Assembly: GCF_918797505.1 (NCBI RefSeq)
Contig: NC_092801.1
Location: forward strand, 36,138,517 to 36,202,516
Direction: 5' to 3'
Origin: Bemisia tabaci
Taxonomy: Eukaryota > Arthropoda > Insecta > Hemiptera > Aleyrodidae
Length of the DNA stretch: 64,000 nucleotides
Below, piece after piece: positions 1 through 11,562 of this stretch. How positions within the stretch are numbered: position 1 is the first letter of the stretch; the number at the start of each line of letters is the position of its first letter. Under the pieces are notes generated by a model. The model was given only the letters and a program-made list of their open reading frames with translations. It ran no database searches and was not told the DNA's origin. Both the position numbers and the translations under genes were made by a program.

Positions 1-1130
1 ATCGGTCTACGAGCTGAATACTACCCTGAGATCGAATAGAAGCGCAACTTAAGTCCATCGTGAACTTTTCGAAGCAGTGTTGCCAATTTATTATTAATTT
101 TTTTAACATAAAATTAGGGTTTTTCCGAGATTTTTGGCGGAAAACGTACCTTTATGGGCTATAACTTTGATGAGTATGGGCTAAACATCACGACTCGATA
201 GTAAATGAACGCTACAGACGGAGAAAATTGAATTCCGAACGCAATGTTGCCAAGTATATTTTAATTTCATACAAAAATTAAAGATTTTCTCACGTGAATG
301 CTTCGATAACGTAATTTCCAAGGCATTCATGTCATTCTGATGACTGAATATCACCATGGCATAGTACATGATTTGTGTTCAAGGCAAAAATGGAAAGTTC
401 AGAGTAACGTTGCCAAATTGTTTACATTTATTTTACGACGAGACGCCGATATTTTCGAGCTTTTCGAGCGAATAATCGTGCTTTCAGGTTCCTTCACCAT
501 ACAAGGTAGGCAAACTATTACCATACAGTACTATCGGATTGATTTTTAAAAGAGAAGACGAACTTTTAAGTCTATATTACCATTTTAAGGCATTTTTACG
601 ATAAAATGATGAGTTTTTCAGTTCCAATTTGAAGATATTTTTGAGAAGCAAAACGTGATTTTAGTGGTTTTCTCTTTTTGGGAGGCGTCTCGTCGTAAAA
701 TAAATGTAAACAATTTGGCAACGTTACTCTGAACTTTCCATTTTTGCCTTGAACACAAATCATGTACTATGCCATGGTGATATTCAGTCATCAGAATGAC
801 ATGAATGCCTTGGAAATTACGTTATCGAAGCATTCACGTGAGAAAATCTTTAATTTTTGTATGAAATTAAAATATACTTGGCAACATTGCGTTCGGAATT
901 CAATTTTCTCCGTCTGTAGCGTTCATTTACTATCGAGTCGTGATGTTTAGCCCATACTCATCAAAGTTATAGCCCATAAAGGTACGTTTTCCGCCAAAAA
1001 TCTCGGAAAAACCCTAATTTTATGTTAAAAAAATTAATAATAAATTGGCAACACTGCTTCGAAAAGTTCACGATGGACTTAAGTTGCGCTTCTATTCGAT
1101 CTCAGGGTAGTATTCAGCTCGTAGACCGAT
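1..1130. repeat. Very long inverted repeat, 447-bp near-identical arms
   Basis: Bases 1-447 are the reverse complement of 684-1130, with a 236-bp unpaired spacer. Position x pairs with 1131-x along the arms, and a 62-codon frame is identical in both arms (181-369 minus, 762-950 plus), so divergence is very low. The left arm begins at the window edge, so its true outer boundary is unknown. It could be a young foldback element, a palindromic duplication or an assembly artefact. No transposase or other coding signal is visible. Confidence 0.9.
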
Positions 1131-1131
1131 G

Positions 1132-2027
1132 CACTAGTCTGTTTAATTATGATGCATTGGACTATTAGTCCCGAATTCCTTCATTTTGGCACATAAAGAT
1201 GGAAAATTGGCAACGCCTTACAGCCTAAACGAGGTTTCACTTCAAGTTGAAACTTTTCCCGGAAGTTTGCCTTACCATAAGCTTTCGTTTGAGCCTTGTC
1301 TCGTTGACCAACTCGGGTATACTAGTCTGTTGAACGATGACGATTCAGTATTTCGTGAGTGTAGCGCATAAAAATGGAAAATTGGCGACGCTGTACAGCC
1401 TAAACGAGGTTTCACTTCAAGTTGAAACTTTTCCTGGAAGTTTGCCTTACCATGAGCTTTCGTTTGAGCCCTGTCCCGTTGACCAACTTGGGTGTACTAG
1501 TCTGTTGAACCATGATGATTCAGTATTTCGTGAGTTTAGCGCATAAAAATGGAAAATTGGCGACGCTGTACAACCTAAACGAGGTTTCACTTCAAGTTGA
1601 AACTTTTCCTGGAAGTTTGCCTTACCATAAGCTTTCGTTTCAGCCTTGTCTCGTTGACCAACTCGGGTATAATAGTCTGTTGAACCATGACGATTCAGTA
1701 TTTCGTGAGTGTAGCGCATAAAAATGGAAAATTGGCGACGCTGTACAGCCTAAACGAGGTTTCACTTCAAGTTGAAACTTTTCCTGGAAGTTTGCCTTAC
1801 CATGAGCTTTCGTTTGAGCCCTGTCCCGTTGACCAACTTGGGTGTACTAGTCTACTTATGCACCGGACTAATAGTCCAATATCCTTGATTTTAGCACATG
1901 AAACTGGAAAATTGGCAACGCTGTACAGCCTAAACCAGAGGTCACTTCAAGTTGAAACTTTGCATAGAAGTTTGCCTTACCATAGGCTTTCATTTGAGCA
2001 CTGTCCGATTGACCAACTCGGGTATAA
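1132..2027. repeat. Tandem array of a 175-bp unit, about 5 copies
   Basis: The landmark CAGCCTAAAC recurs at 1221, 1396, 1571 (one change), 1746 and 1926, giving periods of 175, 175, 175 and 180. Units 1 and 3 share one set of variants (CATAAG, CTTGTCTCG, CTCGGGTAT) and units 2 and 4 another (CATGAG, CCTGTCCCG, TTGGGTGT). The basic repeat is therefore a roughly 350-bp dimer. The outermost units are the most diverged. The period is not a multiple of three and reading frames break, so it is not coding. Confidence 0.92.
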
Positions 2028-2060
2028 AAAAAAGGGGCGAAACTTGGCGAGGCTCTTTCA

Positions 2061-3795
2061 AGGAAAAATATTCATGACTTTCCCCAAAAATGAACATTTT
2101 ATCGAAGGAAATTTGGCAACTCTCGAATTTTCATACGGCGTTCTTCTTTAACATGGCAGAAGTGTACCGCCGTCCTGAGGAAAAACGCCGTATGAGCTTT
2201 CAGGCGTTGCCGAATTTCCTTTGATAAACCACGAATTTCCTGGTAAACTTATGAATATTTCCTTTTGGATTTCTCATATACTTTTCCTCGCAATTTCACC
2301 TAAAGTCCCTGAAAATTTCAAGGAAAAATATTCATGACTTTCCCCAAAAATGAACATTTTATCGAAGGAAATTTGGCAACTCTCGAATTTTCATACGGCG
2401 TTCTTCTTTAACATGGCAGAAGTGTACCGCCGTCCTGAGGAAAAACGCCGTATGAGCTTTCAGGCGTTGCCGAATTTCCTTTGATAAACCACGAATTTCC
2501 TGGTAAACTTATGAATATTTTCTTTTGGATTTTTCACATACTTTTGCTCGCAATTTCACCTAAAGTCCCTGAAAATTTCAAGGAAAAATATTCATGACTT
2601 TCCCCAAAAATGAACATTTTATCGAAGGAAATTTGGCAACTCTCGAATTTTCATACGGCGTTCTTCTTTAACATGGCAGAAGTGTACCGCCGTCCTGAGG
2701 AAAAACGCCGTATGAGCTTTCAGGCGTTGCCGAATTTCCTTTGATAAACCACGAATTTCCTGGTAAACTTATGAATATTTCCTTTTGGATTTTTCACATA
2801 CTTTTGCTCGCAATTTCACCTAAAGTCCCTGAAAATTTCAAGGAAAAATATTCATGACTTTCCCCAAAAATGAACATTTTATCGAAGGAAATTTGGCAAC
2901 TCTCGAATTTTCATACGGCGTTCTTCTTTAACATGGCAGAAGTGTACCGCCGTCCTGAGGAAAAACGCCGTATGAGCTTTCAGGCGTTGCCGAATTTCCT
3001 TTGATAAACCACGAATTTCCTGGTAAACTTATGAATATTTCCTTTTGGATTTCTCATATACTTTTCCTCGCAATTTCACCTAAAGTCCCTGAAAATTTCA
3101 AGGAAAAATATTCATGACTTTCCCCAAAAATGAACATTTTATCGAAGGAAATTTGGCAACTCTCGAATTTTCATACGGCGTTCTTCTTTAACATGGCAGA
3201 AGTGTACCGCCGTCCTGAGGAAAAACGCCGTATGAGCTTTCAGGCGTTGCCGAATTTCCTTTGATAAACCACGAATTTCCTGGTAAACTTATGAATATTT
3301 CCTTTTGGATTTTTCACATACTTTTGCTCGCAATTTCACCTAAAGTCCCTGAAAATTTCAAGGAAAAATATTCATGACTTTCCCCAAAAATGAACATTTT
3401 ATCGAAGGAAATTTGGCAACTCTCGAATTTTCATACGGCGTTCTTCTTTAACATGGCAGAAGTGTACCGCCGTCCTGAGGAAAAACGCCGTATGAGCCTT
3501 CAGACGTCGCCGAATTTCTTTTGATAAAACACGAATTCCCTGGTAAACTTATTAATATTTTCTTTCCAATTTTTCATAGACTTTTCCTCGCAATTTCACC
3601 TAAAGTTCCTGAAAATTTCAAGGAAGAACATTCATAACTGTATCCAAAAGTTAACATTTTACCAAAGGAAATTTGGCAACTCTCGAATTTTCATACGGAG
3701 TTCATCTTTAACTTGGGAAAAGTGTACCGCCGTCCTGAGGAAAAACGCCGTATGAGCCTTCGGGCGTTGCCGAATTTCCTTTGATAAAATTTGAA
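2061..3795. repeat. Tandem array of a 260-bp unit derived from the CTGCCG-253 MITE
   Basis: The string AGGAAAAATATTCATGACTT starts at 2061, 2321, 2581, 2841, 3101 and 3361, and a diverged form starts at 3621: seven units at exactly 260 bp. Each unit contains both termini of the dispersed CTGCCG-253 MITE (ACGGCGTTCTTC facing AAAACGCCGTATGAG) joined head to tail through a few bases. Variant bases near the unit end (TTCTCATATAC in units 1 and 4, TTTTCACATAC in units 2, 3 and 5) suggest a three-unit, 780-bp amplification block. The last unit is the oldest-looking. Confidence 0.95.
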
Positions 3796-4237
3796 TCTAC
3801 AAAAAAAAAGATAGTATTTTTCTTCCAATTTTTCAAGGATTCTCATTCGCAAAAGGATTATAAGGGGGTAGATAATTCCTGAAAATCATGCTTCAGAGAT
3901 AGAACCTTTCAAGGAAGCTACTAATGAATTTTCTCCTTTCGAAAATTGCAAATGCAAACAATCCACAGTTTTGAAAACTCCTACTGCAGGTAAGGAACTA
4001 CTTGAATGTTTGCCAAATGCTGATAGTCTCCCATCAAGGATTCCTGATTTGTAGTAGTAACAAATCATTGTAATCTCCTGCAAGAATCTATTTCCTAGAA
4101 TACACGGTTAAAGCATACTCTAAGCATGTGGCAATTGTCATTTATACCGAAAATATGCAAATTGCCGTCTGAAACCACACCAAGTCACAACGTATACTAC
4201 ATTGAGGCAAGTGGCTTAGCCGGAAATGTTTCTTGGT
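3796..4237. other. Unique AT-rich stretch, nothing recognised
   Basis: No repeat family, RNA gene or convincing exon is visible. Open frames here are short and unsupported. Confidence 0.5.
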
Positions 4238-4311
4238 ATATCGTGTTTCTTGCGAACTTTTACATAAGAATCACTTGTCAAATCGCAAATCCCTCACACA
4301 TGCAACATTTT
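4238..4311. mobile_element. Fragment of TGGAGA-510 foldback (terminal part)
   Basis: It matches the right terminal part of the element at 12486-12994, including CTCACACATGCAAC and the ATCGTGTTTCT block. The other arm is absent. Confidence 0.6.
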
Positions 4312-4339
4312 TATTTTCAGAAACTATAGATTTAATTGT

Positions 4340-4461
4340 AAATGAAATCCTGAAAAAATCGGGAGAAAAATATTTACAAGTTTTCCAGGAATTTCGTATT
4401 TCATCGAAGGAAATTTGGCAACTCCTAAGGGCTCATACGGCATTTTCCCTTAGCACGGCAG
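4340..4461. mobile_element. CTGCCG-253 MITE, right half only
   Basis: It ends in TTAGCACGGCAG, preceded by the GGAAATTTGGCAACTCC block of the family. The left terminus is missing, so this is a truncated copy. Confidence 0.75.
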
Positions 4462-4687
4462 CACGGTTGGGGGAGAGAAGAGTCGTTACATATAAACCCT
4501 GTGCTCTAGGATTTTTAATTCGCAACATTCGACCCGGCTGACGCTTCCAGCGCAAACCGAAGGGATCACAAGATCAATCAAGGCGGATCTTTATCAACGC
4601 AAGGAAAATGTGAATGTAACCACTCCGGTTGTTAACAGGTGGCCAGAATTTCGTCCCGTCACATGTGTTTTGGCGGATTGGCGTCAG

Positions 4688-4757
4688 CCAAGGATACAAG
4701 GATACTTCACGCATTGCGCAGTCCTTGAAGTATCCCTCTAGGTTCGTAGGCGCTGGC
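4688..4757. repeat. Decayed hairpin-72 palindrome
   Basis: GGATACTTCACGCATTGCGC followed by an imperfect complement ending in GTAGGCGC. The surrounding 4570-4860 also folds back: TTTATCAACGCAAGGAAAAT near 4570 has its complement near 4800. A related neighbourhood recurs near 11100. Confidence 0.7.
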
Positions 4758-4859
4758 CGCCCGCCCGCCGCGGCGCGCGGCGTGTTTATATTTACATTTT
4801 CCTTACATTGATAAAGGCCATGGTGCTCCTTTATGATTTGCGCGCGTAAGCGTCAGCCA

Positions 4860-5538
4860 TGTTGAATACAGTGTAGCGTACTGGGAGCGTCGTAGAGCGT
4901 CCTCTAGCGTCGTAGGAGCGACTCCTCTGACGAAATGTTCACCTGTGCCGTAGTATCGTTTTTGAAGCGAGAAGCTAAAAAAAAACCCGCAAATTTCTTA
5001 CGCAGATTGTAAAATAAGGTTTGCATTTCAGACTTTGCCGATGCAATCATTGTGATTTTTGAGACACTATCTACTAAAAAAAATTATTATTCTTGCTCTA
5101 GCAAAAGTTTGCAACAAGTCGATTGTGAAGAAGCAATATTTTTACAACACTTCAATCGCGCTGACACAGTTTTATGGCAAATGGGATCTAAGTGGTCGCT
5201 GGAGCGGAGGAAGCAGAGATTTCCGGTTTCTGGAACAGATTCTGTAATTATTCTCTGATTTTCTCTGAAATATTTCATTCCCCGATGAATCGTGATTTTT
5301 GCCGGTCTTAGACGACATGTTTTAGACCTTGTCCACAAGGGAAAAAATGGATTGCTGATTTAAAATTGAAATCGTTGAAAATTATGTCTGACATGTTTCA
5401 AATGTACATTTTACAATTGTGTGAAGCTAATTAAACCACGGCGGTGGTTAAATATAATTTTTATTGTAAAATCTACATCGGAACGTGGTGGACGCTTTTT
5501 AGCTATAAAATAATTAAATAGGCACTGTCATTTTTTGG
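4860..5538. other. Dispersed-repeat remnants, no gene
   Basis: About 4930-5130 is similar to 11630-11830 and 61996-62190 (shared GTGCCGTA, the GAAGC-rich block and AGTTTGCAAC). A short palindrome with ACCACGGCGGTGGT is centred near 5440; a cousin lies near 10722. No coding signal is recognised. Confidence 0.55.
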
Positions 5539-5542
5539 TGTA

Positions 5543-5792
5543 CTGCGGTGCTAAGGTTAAACGCCGTATGAGCATCCGAGAGTTGCCAAATTTCTCCTCT
5601 TAAAACATTACTTTTTGAGGGAAATAATGAATCTTTCTACCTGGAATCCTCCGATACTTTAGATCACATTGCGAAGAAAATTCCTTGAAAAGTTGGACGG
5701 AAAATATTCACAAGTTTCCCTGAAAATTCGCATTTTACCAAAAGAAAGGCAACGGACAAAGGCTCATACTGCATTTTTACTCAGCACGGCAG
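5543..5792. mobile_element. CTGCCG-253 MITE, complete, TSD TGTA
   Basis: Terminal inverted repeats read CTGCGGTGCTAAGG at the left and CTCAGCACGGCAG at the right. The insertion is flanked by TGTA at 5539-5542 and 5793-5796. No open reading frame spans it, so it depends on a transposase encoded elsewhere. The 4-bp duplication excludes hAT (8 bp) and Tc1/mariner (TA) as the mobilising family. Confidence 0.9.
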
Positions 5793-5799
5793 TGTAGTG

Positions 5800-8590
5800 G
5801 CCCGGCTGGCGGGGCAATCCAATACTCCCTAGACTGACCATACCTAAACATTTGTTCAGGTTAAGATACATCTGGTTGTAACGTTTTACACGGTTCTTAC
5901 GGAAAAAACCTGAAAAAGCTATTTTTGACTCCTTAAAGTAAAATTTGATGAGGGAAGAATTTTGTCCCTTAAATTTCAAGTATGAAGGCCTTGAATGCAT
6001 TAAACTTCGGCGGCTGAATCTGTTTCTGGGTGGGGAAAAAAAATTAATAATGGAAGCACATACTACACAGGGACTGCATCAAAAGGAATGGAGAGGAGGG
6101 GGGATGTGGTTATCCACTTGAATGTTGGCGCGTATACGTAGTATACCGCCTTTGCGATCGTTTCGACCCCCCACTCGATACAATAACCGAGTCCCTTAGT
6201 TCCTTACCGAAAAGTGACTACCGCGAACTTCTGAGATTTTCCAAAGCGTGTAAAAAGTTTATTTATCCGTCAATAATTATGATTTAAAGTTGTTTCTCAT
6301 TCTGGGGCTCTCTAGTTTATGTGTAATGAATACCAAGAGTCTACGTTACTTGGTTTTTCTTAAAAAAACCTTAGAATGCGACGCGCTGATTTAAAATATG
6401 CATATATAAGCAGAAGCAAGCGAACTGATTCGAGGATGGCTGATCAGGTCGGCACTCGTTGAATGAGAATTTCACTTCTTCGTTTTGTTTAAAACGTTGC
6501 TTTGACAGACCTCCATACCCCTGTTATCCTTTTCAAAATTTGGTACTCCTTGCTCTGATAGCCAGGGCCAGCAGGATAGTGGTAAGTGCAATCTGTGATG
6601 AGCCTCGAGACTCATTAGCCCATGTGCTAACCGTGGCCCATACAGAAATTCACTCCCCTATCAGGCCAAAACAGTGCACAGGCAGGCACAAAACCCAGGT
6701 AGTGTCCCGGTCCTGGCTCGGTTCGCCGCGTCGCTTCCCAGCTGAAGAACAAAAGGCGACCCTCGCGGCCCTCGCCACAGTCAGACCTAATTACTTTCAC
6801 TCGATTACCCATTTCACCGTCACGCTGGGATCCATCAAATTTTCGAAAAAATTGTTTCGCGAGTACTTAGCAATTTTTTCCCTACTCTCCATTCAAAGAC
6901 GAATTGAAAGAGGTCTCATTCATAAAAATCGGCCGAATAGAAGAGAAGTTACAGTATTCGAAATCCGAAGAAATCAACGAAACTTCTCCATACAAAAAAT
7001 AAAATGAAGGGGAAAAAAGAAATGTATAAATTACAATTAAATATAATTGACCTCAGAATTTGGCAAGCAATTCAACTATATAACGGAGAAAAAATTGGGA
7101 GAAATTACAAAAAATTCGCCTCTTGCAAGGGGCTTCCTTGTAAGAATTTTGATCTGAAGGCAAGGATTGAATACCAGCGCAATACTCCATACAATACAGG
7201 GTGTGCCTGAACGAACATTTTTTTTTGTGTCAAAATCGAAAATTCTAAATATTTTTTAAGTACAGTGTCTCTTGAGTCGTTTAAGCCAAAAAAAAAATTC
7301 CGTCAAGATTCTGGAAAGTAAAGGCGCTTTAAAAGTATTCTGGGGCTATGTATCCTAACTGTGTCCACACATGGTTTCTGTTCAGCATATCCATGTATAA
7401 GTATTTTTACACGTAGAATCTAATTTTCACGTCAGGGAGTCGACACATCTCGATTTTTTCGATTTTATACGGAAAATTGATGGTTTTTCGGGATTGAAAT
7501 TATTATTGTTTCATGAAAAATAAATGCACCCAAAATGACTATAGCATATTGATTTTTATATATTTGCACCCACGAAATTGGTTGGTAAATTCAACGAGTG
7601 AGTGCATCGACCTGGTATATCAAGTTTCTGCAATTTTTTACTACAAATCGGTAGATTTTCGGGATGTAGATTGCTTACTTTCAATTCATGAATGAATAAA
7701 GCATGGACATGGTTGAACTTCTTTGCATGAAAATACGTTTAAAATAACAAAATCAAGACATATTTAATGCAATTGCATTTATATCGAGTCAATTTCTTTT
7801 CAATAATATATCGGGATTTATAATAGGTACCGCTGATTTGGGTATTTTAGCCCCAGAATACCTTTAAATCGACTTTATCTTCTAGGAGTTCGACAGAATT
7901 TTTCCTTTCTTCGCTTAAATTATTCCGTAGCACTTTTCTTTAAGAATCTGATAAGATATTGCTGAAGGCAGATCAAAAAACTTAAACTCGTTCGAATGGC
8001 TTTCTACATTCACAATACAAGGTCTCGTCAAAGTGCGTCGTTGAAGAGTTGGATCGTATGAATTCTCTTGTTGTGCTACTTGCCTATTTTGAAATCTCTG
8101 TAAATAGAAACTAAAGGGGTTGATATGTGTGAGTTAATGACGCGCCTTATCAACATATTGTGTTGGAGTTCACTGCTTGTTTTAAATTCTCTGCCAGGAA
8201 CGTGATTCAGTGGCAAATTTTTGGTAGAATGTTATATTTCCAAGAGAAGATCACGTAAGGTCACCAGTCATCTCATGGTACTCTTCACCTCGTCCCATAA
8301 GATCCTGTGTAAAAATTTACAACCTGATGCACTGACGCACTCACGGATGAGTTCTGAATGTTTAGATATATGCTCAATCTATATAGGGGGTATTGGGCAA
8401 CCTCGCGAGCGGCACGTGGTGAGCGGGTGCGCCGAAGAAGTTAGTTCCGCGAGTAATTGAACCCAACAATTATTTATGATCCTTCAATTCCGTCCGCGGG
8501 AACCGACTCGAAACTTGCGACGCGCTTCCGGCCCGGAAATTCGGGAACAACCGCATCATCCGCCGAGTTCCGCACCCGCGTTTTATTGGC
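5800..8590. other. Unique non-coding stretch
   Basis: No member of the local repeat families is evident. The longest open frame (6459-7007, plus, 182 codons) has no recognisable domain and an uneven composition and is not called as a gene. Several A- and T-runs are present. Confidence 0.5.
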
Positions 8591-8745
8591 CAGTGGCGCG
8601 GCGTGCTTTGCGATATATCGATCGATACGCCACTCAAACCTGTGAAAAAAGATCGATTATCAGGGTGTTCGCAGCAAACACCTTAGTAATCGATTCTTTA
8701 CCATAGGTTTAAATGGCAAGATATCGATAATCGATTATTGGTGCC
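8591..8745. mobile_element. CAGTGGCG-164 hAT-like MITE, diverged copy
   Basis: It opens with CAGTGGCGCGGCGTGCTTTG and carries the internal ATCGATTCTTTACCATAGG and TTTAAATGGCA blocks of the family. The right terminus CGCCACTG is not preserved, so the right limit is approximate. Confidence 0.65.
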
Positions 8746-9549
8746 TCCCGCTGTTCTTCGCGGTTTCTGCATCGCGGAGCTCCCCCCCCCCCCCCCGCCG
8801 TCGGCGCGGAAAGGGTCAGTCCGGAACGTGACAAAAAACAGGGGAGGGATGAAATACTGCGGGGATCCGCATCAAACTTTCTGACGGTTATGCGGTCCGG
8901 GAATTCGGCACGGGGCCGTACAACCCTGCGTTCAATTTCGTAAGAAACTTCATGAACTAATTATTGCGACTAATTAATTGCGCCTCCGATACGGAATGAT
9001 GAGTTAATGGACGGATGGTACTGGATTAATTACCGCCATTTATTTTCTGCGACATTCACCCTCAAACGCACAAAAAGCGCTCAAGTTAAGACGTAATAAT
9101 GTATTCTTAGATTAGAAGACGTTAGTACTCGTATTGTGTAACACATTCAGGACAAGGAAAATCTTATAACCGCAAAAAGCGCCACACCAAGCTGATTATT
9201 GAGGCTGATTGACCGCTCATTTCCAGCACGCGCCAGAAAACAAATTACCACGTTTCAATAATATTAAAGAGAAAAAAATTGAATTTTTGCTAGGAAATTT
9301 GAAGTGGCATGCAATTAGGAATAGAGTAAAATGAAATTAAGAAATTGTAGGAATGGAAAAAATTACAGTATCAGCTTACCAGATCTATCTTCAAGTGTGA
9401 GGAAAAATAGGTCAATTCATAACATGACATCACTCACCTGGAAGAACAAGAAAAATGCGATACGCCTTAATATTTTTTAGTGACGAGAAACTAGTTACAT
9501 AAAATTGTAGCATCAGCACAAACTTGAAGCATCACAAGTCGCATACAAA
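8746..9549. other. Unique stretch with a C homopolymer
   Basis: A run of 16 C lies at 8782-8797 in a locally GC-rich patch. The remainder is AT-rich with no recognised gene or repeat. Confidence 0.5.
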
Positions 9550-9685
9550 ATGTTCAAAATTTCATATAAAGTCCCTGAAAATGTCAAGAAATAACATTCG
9601 AACCTTCCCTCAAGAAAAAACGTCTTATCGGAGGAAATTTGGCATCGCCTGAACGTTCATACGCCGTTTTTCCTCAGCCCGGCAG
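9550..9685. mobile_element. CTGCCG-253 MITE, right half only
   Basis: It ends in TTCCTCAGCCCGGCAG, with the GGAAATTTGGCATCGCCTGA block before it. The left terminus has been lost. Confidence 0.72.
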
Positions 9686-9872
9686 AACAGAAGGGCTGCG
9701 ATGCAGACGGGCCTGTCGAAAACGCGTGCTTGGGGGGTTTACGATCCGGCCTCAAGGAAGTTCATTACTTAATCTTTCCTCTTGGCTGACTTTAAGAGCT
9801 CCCACAAAAGCCAACGGATTTCGGCCGGCATGCAAAGGGGAAGGCACGCGCGCGTTCCCCTCATGTTAAAAA

Positions 9873-10036
9873 CAGTGGCGTGGCGTGAATTGCGATGTAT
9901 CGATTGTTATACATTTAAACCTATGGTAAAGAATCGATTATTAAGGTGTTCGCTGCGGACACCCTGTTCATCGATCCTTTTCCATAGGTTTAAATGGCAT
10001 ATCATTCGATATATCGCAAAGCACGCCACGCCACTG
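9873..10036. mobile_element. CAGTGGCG-164 hAT-like MITE, complete, 8-bp TSD
   Basis: The best-preserved copy: 164 bp running from CAGTGGCGTGGCGTGAATTG to its inverted end CACGCCACGCCACTG. It is flanked by identical GTTAAAAA at 9865-9872 and 10037-10044. The CAGTG terminus plus an 8-bp duplication are hallmarks of the hAT superfamily. There is no coding capacity. Confidence 0.94.
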
Positions 10037-10118
10037 GTTAAAAACCCCTAAAAGACAACCGAGGCGAGCGCTAAGTCTCCGGAGAATCGCTCTCACTTCA
10101 GAGGATAGGAATTCTGTT

Positions 10119-10371
10119 CTGCCGTGCTAAGAAAGAACGCCGTATTAGCCACCGGGCGTTGCCAAATTTCCTCTGGCAAATCGCTCATTTTCAGGAAAAT
10201 TTTTGAATGCATGTCTACCAATTTCTCAGATAATTTTGTTCGTAATTTAAACTGAAACGTCTGAAAATTTCAAGGAAAAATATTCACAATTTTCCTCAAA
10301 AATAAACATTTTATCGAAGGAAATTTGGCAACTCTCGAATGTTCTTACGGCGTTCTTCCTTAGCACGGCAG
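10119..10371. mobile_element. CTGCCG-253 MITE, complete, TSD TGTT
   Basis: 253 bp from CTGCCGTGCTAAG to TTAGCACGGCAG, flanked by TGTT at 10115-10118 and 10372-10375. It is very close in sequence to the unit of the 2061-3795 array. Confidence 0.95.
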
Positions 10372-10477
10372 TGTTGGCGATACATTCAAATGGAGAGGAA
10401 ACGAATGCTCTTAACGCCTTAGCATGTGTTGTATGTTTACTCTTGGGTTCTCAGCAAGGCTAATTTTTTTTTTTGAG

Positions 10478-10955
10478 GGAAAGTGCCTGTTGCAAACTTT
10501 TGCTAGAGCAAAACTAAGAGTTGTTTCTAAAAACAAATGTCTAAAAAATCATGAGAGCGCATCTGTTGGGTCTGAAATGCACTCTCAACTTCACAATCTG
10601 CACGGAACAAATTAAATAGCAGATTTAATAATTCAATTGCTAAAAAAAGTGACTGCAATATTTCAACGCAGATTTCACAACAAAAGAAATGCTACTGTAA
10701 CCACTATTGTAAGCTTACTTAACCACGAGAGTGGTTAAAGTAGTATTTTTCTGTTGTAAAATCTAAATAAAACATTGCAGTTACATTTTTTAGCAATTGA
10801 ATTGTTAAATCAGCAATTGAACTTTTTCTAAGTGTTGCAAACTTTTGCTAGAGCAAAAATCAGAGTTGTTTTTTACAGCAAATGTCTGAAAAATGATGAG
10901 AGCGCATCCGCTAAGTCTGAAATGCACTCCTAACTTCACAATCTGCGCAAGAAAT
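10478..10955. repeat. 135-bp direct duplication flanking a palindrome
   Basis: About 10484-10612 and 10832-10950 are direct repeats (both contain TGTTGCAAACTTTTGCTAGA and CTGAAATGCACTC). Between them lies a foldback of about 200 bp (10620-10830), with AATTCAATTGCTAAAAAAAG on the left, its complement on the right, and a centre ACCACGAGAGTGGT near 10722. The spacing of the direct copies is about 347 bp. Confidence 0.8.
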
Positions 10956-11158
10956 TTGCGTTTTTCAAGCTTTCCGCTTCAAAAACAATACCACGGAAAG
11001 GAACATTTCGTAGGAGGTGTCCTTTTATCCAACCCTTGCGCAGTGGGATGCTACATAATATTTCACATGGCTGACGCGCAAATCGTAAATGAGCACCATG
11101 GCCTTTATCAACGCAAGGAAAATGTAAATATAAACATGCCGCGGCGGGAGGGCGGCCA

Positions 11159-11230
11159 GCGCCTACAAACCTAAGTGGATACTTCAAGCATTGCGCAATG
11201 CGTGAAGTATGCACTTAGGTTTGTAGGCGC
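11159..11230. repeat. Hairpin-72 near-perfect palindrome
   Basis: 72 bp, self-complementary except for about one pair, centred on TTGCGCAA. Both ends carry GCGCCTACAAACCTAAG. It sits in a GC-rich context (CCGCGGCGGGAGGGCGGCC on its left). Transcribed, it would make a 33-36-bp hairpin. No mature small RNA can be inferred from sequence alone. Confidence 0.9.
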
Positions 11231-11309
11231 CAGTGCGCGTTTTGTGCTAGTAGCGCGTCGCGCTAGTTGATAACATTCCGTCTTATCACGTGTGTTATGG
11301 CAGGTCGAA

Positions 11310-11562
11310 CACACGTGCTAAGGAGGAACGCCGTATGAACATTCGAGAGTTGCCAAATTTCCTTCGATAAAGTGTTTATTTTTGAGGCAAGTTATGAATA
11401 TTTTTCCGTAAAATTTTCAGGAACTTTAGGTGAAATCGTGAACAAAATTATACGAAAAATTGGAAGATAAACATTAATACGTTTACCAGGAAGCTCGTGT
11501 TTTATCAAAGGATATTTGACAACGCCTGAAGGCTCATACGGCGTTTTTCCTTAGCACAACAG
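11310..11562. mobile_element. CTGCCG-253 MITE, nearly complete
   Basis: Internal and terminal blocks are typical (ACGCCGTATGAACATTCG, TTCCTTAGCACAACAG). Both outermost ends have drifted from CTGCC, so the target duplication is not readable. Confidence 0.85.

Noticed and set aside
181..950. Duplicated 62-codon frame as a conserved small protein
   Set aside because: Identity results from the inverted repeat itself; there is no independent evidence of coding.
1132..3795. CRISPR-like array
   Set aside because: Repeats are contiguous 175- and 260-bp units without spacers, and the DNA is eukaryotic in character.
6560..6660. Possible tRNA-derived SINE head (GGATAGTGGTAAGTGC then GAGCCTCGAGACTC)
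   Set aside because: The A-box and B-box matches are weak, and there is no second copy, tail or target duplication in the window.
6459..7007. 182-codon open frame
   Set aside because: No recognisable domain, no splice or homology support, uneven composition; compatible with chance.
8782..8797. C homopolymer as a functional quadruplex
   Set aside because: A single run cannot be told from simple sequence or a sequencing artefact.
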